DNA of 64,000 nucleotides, taken from contig NZ_JARFYM010000031.1 of assembly GCF_030272705.1 (NCBI RefSeq), forward strand, positions 1 to 64,000, written 5' to 3'. The notes beneath the pieces were generated by a model. That model saw nothing but the letters and a program-made list of their open reading frames with translations, was not told where the DNA came from and did no database searches. Origin of the DNA: Rhizobium mayense. Its GTDB lineage: Bacteria; Pseudomonadota; Alphaproteobacteria; Rhizobiales; Rhizobiaceae. Below are positions 61,544 to 64,000 of this stretch, piece after piece. How positions within the stretch are numbered: the first letter of the stretch is position 1; every line of letters starts with the position of its first letter. Made by a program: the position numbers and the translations under genes.

Positions 61544-61762
61544 TTAACTCAGCGCGGGATTGGGAATAGCCGGCGTTTCAAAATTATGAGCATCAATCAG
61601 TGCTTCCAGGATGGCAATTGTGAGCCGAACGACGCACTCATCTGTAGTCCAACGGGAGTTAGGATCAGTCGAACGCAACAGATCTAATCCCTGACTGGAC
61701 ACGATAGCTTCTGCCCTGTCGACCGCCCAACCGGTGAAATTCTTCGCCTTCGACATCTTCAT
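61544..61762 (-). CDS. Small hypothetical protein coupled to the EAL gene
   Basis: A 72-residue protein (AKNFTGWAVDRAEAIVSSQG, then WTTDECVVRLTIAILEAL) without a recognised family or membrane segment. Its ATG overlaps the EAL gene stop by four bases (61759-61762), strong evidence that both are translated from one message. The role may be linked to cyclic di-GMP turnover, but only by position. Confidence 0.6.
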   Translation of the reverse strand: MKMSKAKNFTGWAVDRAEAIVSSQGLDLLRSTDPNSRWTTDECVVRLTIAILEALIDAHNFETPAIPNPALS

Positions 61763-63042
61763 TCCCCGGCGCGCACGGCCAACTCAGACGCATAACGATC
61801 CAGCATCAACGCCGCCTCGAACGGAACCCGGGCCCCTTTTTGGGCGCCATACCCGAAAGGCAATGCCGGGGCGATCCTGTCGTCGGCGGTAACAAGATGT
61901 CTTGGGTGAGAAGGCTTACCGATATAGTATCCCTGCACCCAATGGGCGCCGCCCGCCTGCGCCGCCTGCAGGAATTCCTCGTCTTCGACGCCTTCGATTA
62001 CCACCTGCGCGGCAAGCTGCGATGCCAAAGCGACGAGCCTCAACAAGAACTCGCCCCCGAAAGGGCCGCCGACGGCCTCCTTGAGGAAACGGCCATCGAT
62101 CTTGATAATGTCCGGCTGCAGCGCCATGGCCTGATGGATCGAGGTGAATCCTACTCCGAAATCGTCAATCGCCACCATGCAGCCGAGCGCCTGCAGCCGG
62201 AGGAACAGCGAGCGGGCTGCGTCGACATCAGGCAGAGCTGCGGTCTCGGTCACTTCGATGACCAGCCGGTCCGCAAGCTGGGGTTCGGCTGCGAGGATGC
62301 CTAAAAGGGAAGTCCAGTATTCGTCTTCGACCGCGCTCTGTGCGGAGATATTGCAGCCGAGCCGTACGGACGGCGACCGACGCAAGGCCGAAATCGTCTC
62401 TAGAACGACGGCACGGTCGAACAGACGCGATAGCCCGAGTTGTTCGATGGCGGGCAGAAACTCTGCGGGGGTGATAAGTTTCTGCCCGCCCGTCGGCGCA
62501 GCGATACGCGCCAAACATTCGTCGTAGAACAACTCGCTGTCATCGGTGGCGCGAATGGCCTGCCTTGCGAGAACGAGCCTGCCCGCCGCGACTGCCTCGT
62601 AAACGTCGACAGCCTGGGCCATCATTTCCTTGTAGCGGTCACCGACAATTCGCCCATACGGGGCAGGCTTGAACGAACAGACTGCATCTGCGCCGCCGGC
62701 AACCGCAGACAAGGCCGCTAGAACGGCGACACCGTCCACCACTAACGGTTTGCTGCCAAGCGTCACCAGAAGCGTTTCGGTTCCACCGTACCCACCGGAC
62801 GACACAGCCGGTTGGGCCGCTCCATCCGCAACGAGAAACCGGTCGCTGCCGCGCATCAGGACAGAGATCCCCTCACTCTTGAGAAGAGCAGTCGCCCGAG
62901 CGCAAAGGCGGTCGAGGACCGCGTTTGCGAAGTCCTCGCCATAGGCAATTGAGATATCCAGAAAGTTCTGGAAACACAGCACGAGGGGCGAATCAGCATC
63001 CGTTGCACGCTGGTAGGCGGTGTGAGAGGTACCGACGATCAT
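61759..63042 (-). CDS. EAL-domain cyclic di-GMP phosphodiesterase with degenerate GGDEF-like N-terminus
   Basis: A 427-residue protein. The first 160 residues resemble a degenerate GGDEF fold (NFLDISIAYGEDFANAVLDRL) with no GGDEF motif, so synthase activity is excluded. Residues about 165-400 are an EAL domain. The signature is ECLARI (E kept, A to C), with metal and catalytic residues in LGCNISAQS (Asn), VIEVTETA (Glu), AIDDFGVGFTSI (Asp-Asp), IIKIDGRFL (Lys, Asp) and VVIEGVEDEE (Glu), so hydrolysis of cyclic di-GMP is likely. No membrane segment is seen. The gene overlaps the small genes on both sides by ATGA, giving a three-gene translational unit. Confidence 0.88.
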   Translation of the reverse strand: MIVGTSHTAYQRATDADSPLVLCFQNFLDISIAYGEDFANAVLDRLCARATALLKSEGISVLMRGSDRFLVADGAAQPAVSSGGYGGTETLLVTLGSKPLVVDGVAVLAALSAVAGGADAVCSFKPAPYGRIVGDRYKEMMAQAVDVYEAVAAGRLVLARQAIRATDDSELFYDECLARIAAPTGGQKLITPAEFLPAIEQLGLSRLFDRAVVLETISALRRSPSVRLGCNISAQSAVEDEYWTSLLGILAAEPQLADRLVIEVTETAALPDVDAARSLFLRLQALGCMVAIDDFGVGFTSIHQAMALQPDIIKIDGRFLKEAVGGPFGGEFLLRLVALASQLAAQVVIEGVEDEEFLQAAQAGGAHWVQGYYIGKPSHPRHLVTADDRIAPALPFGYGAQKGARVPFEAALMLDRYASELAVRAGE

Positions 63043-63251
63043 AAGATGCCCTTTATATTTTTGTTGGCAACGCCCGCGGAACCGAGTCCAAGACGAGTGA
63101 CTCGAATGGGCGCGATGCCGGTTGGCGTCGCGGATCTCTTGGAAATGTTTTTAGAGGAACCTCTCGCGCTGGTGATGCAAAAACCACTTGGCCATGATCG
63201 GGCGGCCGCCAGAACGACGATTCCGTTCTTGGGGACTTTAATTACGCTCAT
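63039..63251 (-). CDS. Small basic protein coupled upstream of the EAL gene
   Basis: A 70-residue, strongly basic protein starting MSVIKVPKNGIVVLAAARSW, with a Ser/Lys-rich middle (ARGSSKNISKRSA). A GGGGGG run lies a few bases before the ATG. Its stop overlaps the EAL gene start by four bases, which suggests translational coupling and supports it as a real gene. No family is recognised. The hydrophobic VVLAAA is too short to be a sure membrane segment. Confidence 0.5.
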   Translation of the reverse strand: MSVIKVPKNGIVVLAAARSWPSGFCITSARGSSKNISKRSATPTGIAPIRVTRLGLGSAGVANKNIKGIL

Positions 63252-63632
63252 TCATTTCCCCCCAATGCCTTCTCGAAAAAAGCAACCGACGCTTTAGCAC
63301 GTCATTGTTTTCGATGTGCCGCACAACCTTGCTGCAACTTGTGGAACAAATCCATGGGCTTAGGACCAATAGCCTGGCCGCCGGGACTTAGGTCCGGTCA
63401 CAGGCGGGACCTTGGTCTGATGGAGAGCAAAGAACGGTGAGGGCGCACAATGTCAGGGCAGCGATCAAATCCTGCCGCACAGATGGGCCGGAGATATGAC
63501 ACGTTCCAGGAGGATTCCGTGGTGTCCGCCGTCGGTACGCACAACAGCTTATGGTGTCACCTGTGTGCAATCGATTGGAGATAATGAAGTGGTCAGATAG
63601 TTGGTTTGGCTTAGGCATTTATCGAGGTTGAG
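63252..63632. promoter_or_regulatory. Intergenic region with repeated GGAC-N4-GTCY palindromes
   Basis: About 380 bases between divergent genes. Two half-palindromes, GGACTTAGGTCC (63384-63395) and GGACCTTGGTCT (63407-63418), lie 23 bases apart, with a third weaker GGACCAAT at 63363. This GGAC-N4-GTCC form resembles operators of NarL/FixJ-type response regulators such as DosR, whose known sites contain GGGAC...GTCCC. The regulator and target gene are not known. A possible tiny gene lies at 63450-63584. Confidence 0.4.
63450..63584 (+). CDS. Possible very small gene
   Basis: A 44-residue frame (MSGQRSNPAAQMGRRYDTF, ending LWCHLCAIDWR) has GAGGG six bases before the ATG and lies downstream of the GGAC palindromes. 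It is short and unrelated to anything I recognise, so chance is a real alternative. The WCHLC motif is its only distinctive feature. Confidence 0.2.
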   Translation: MSGQRSNPAAQMGRRYDTFQEDSVVSAVGTHNSLWCHLCAIDWR

Positions 63633-64000
63633 ATGAGTAATCGGGCAAATAAGATACTTCCCCACCATCGGTTTTCGCATTCTCTCGGAGCGCCTCTGGC
63701 TCGGGTGCAGGGAGAGATAGCGCATGTGTTCGAGGCCCCTGAGAACCACCACGGTGCAAACCATCAACACTTCACGGTGAAGATCGAAACCGTCCTGAAG
63801 TTTGAAGGCGGCGACGCCGATATCAATGGCCAGACAGTTTTCGTTGCCGTTCGTTTCGGCGACAACGAAGGGCTCGACCATGAGATCCCCGATCTGAAAG
63901 CAGGCGAACCCATCGAGCTGCAGGGCGAGTATATTTCTATCGCGTCCGCCTATCCCACGGAAGACAATAGCAACCCGGTACTGCCAGTCCTGCACTTCAC
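63633..64000 (+). CDS. Hypothetical protein, possibly DUF3465-like, truncated by window edge
   Basis: An open frame of 122 codons runs to the window end. The start ATG is preceded by GAGG five bases away. The pattern ARVQGEIAHVFEAPENHHG, HQHFTVKIETVL, GQTVFVAVRFGDNEG and LKAGEPIELQGEYIS suggests an OB-like beta barrel and resembles DUF3465 proteins in the order HQxF, QTVxVA, L-x-GE-x-IEL-x-GEY. The family assignment is tentative. There is no signal peptide, so it is probably cytosolic. It is divergent from the EAL operon across the region with GGAC palindromes. Confidence 0.6.
   Translation, partial: MSNRANKILPHHRFSHSLGAPLARVQGEIAHVFEAPENHHGANHQHFTVKIETVLKFEGGDADINGQTVFVAVRFGDNEGLDHEIPDLKAGEPIELQGEYISIASAYPTEDNSNPVLPVLHF

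Noticed and set aside
1..64000. CRISPR arrays, tRNA or rRNA genes, phage structural genes, type VI secretion genes
   Set aside because: I looked for regularly spaced repeats, tRNA-like cloverleaf ends and structural-gene motifs and saw none; the DUF2235 and peptidoglycan-hydrolase genes alone do not make a phage or secretion locus.

Overview
The window reads as accessory DNA of a Rhizobiales bacterium, most likely a Rhizobium-type megaplasmid or chromid. It is GC-rich, with many solute ABC transporters of the CUT1, CUT2 and taurine/nitrate types, a Rhizobiales RopA/Omp2-type porin, an hmp gene behind an NsrR-like site, and IS relics of types common in rhizobia. I see no housekeeping gene, rRNA, tRNA, replication origin or CRISPR array. 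The species assignment is inference from protein character only.

Left part (1-15,840). Positions 1-673 are a scrap heap of insertion sequences: the end of an IS3-family element, and an older IS3 OrfB tail split by an IS110-family transposase start. Then come a PAS-GGDEF diguanylate cyclase and a cystathionine gamma-synthase/methionine gamma-lyase gene broken by one amber codon. Next are five genes on the minus strand (11,120 down to 3,872): a cell-wall hydrolase, a membrane protein, a DUF2235 alpha/beta hydrolase, a LodA-type quinoprotein oxidase and its LodB-type flavoprotein partner, which carries a 1-base frameshift. A Rieske/FAD reductase and flavohaemoglobin (hmp) follow, and then an IS630-family element with TA flanks and a -1 slippery site.

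Middle (15,841-35,000). A minus-strand operon of eight genes fits ribitol catabolism: LacI regulator with two operators, two permeases, Tat-type binding protein, FAD oxidoreductase, ATPase, ribitol dehydrogenase and FGGY ribulokinase. It is followed by an RND efflux pair co-directional with two alpha/beta hydrolases, a YqhA-type membrane protein, and a RopA-type porin that has lost its signal-peptide junction, with a long AT-rich region upstream.

Right part (35,000-64,000). A GAF-AraC regulator diverges from a plus-strand cluster: isochorismatase-like hydrolase, XapX protein, YtcJ-type amidohydrolase with a Cys/His-rich tail, DoxX, AlgE-type porin and DUF1275. Three ABC systems follow on the minus strand: a CUT1 sugar system with a SUMF1-like protein and a beta-propeller protein attached, a taurine/nitrate-type system, and a CUT2 ribose-type system. 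The end holds a DMT exporter, a divergent GlxA regulator/PfpI pair, a MYG1 protein, several small unknown genes and an EAL phosphodiesterase translationally coupled to a small gene on each side. A partial unknown gene runs off the right edge.

A recurring feature is that each of the four binding-protein genes is followed within about 120 bases by an inverted repeat lying before the next gene, as expected for transcript stabilisation that raises binding protein over membrane components.
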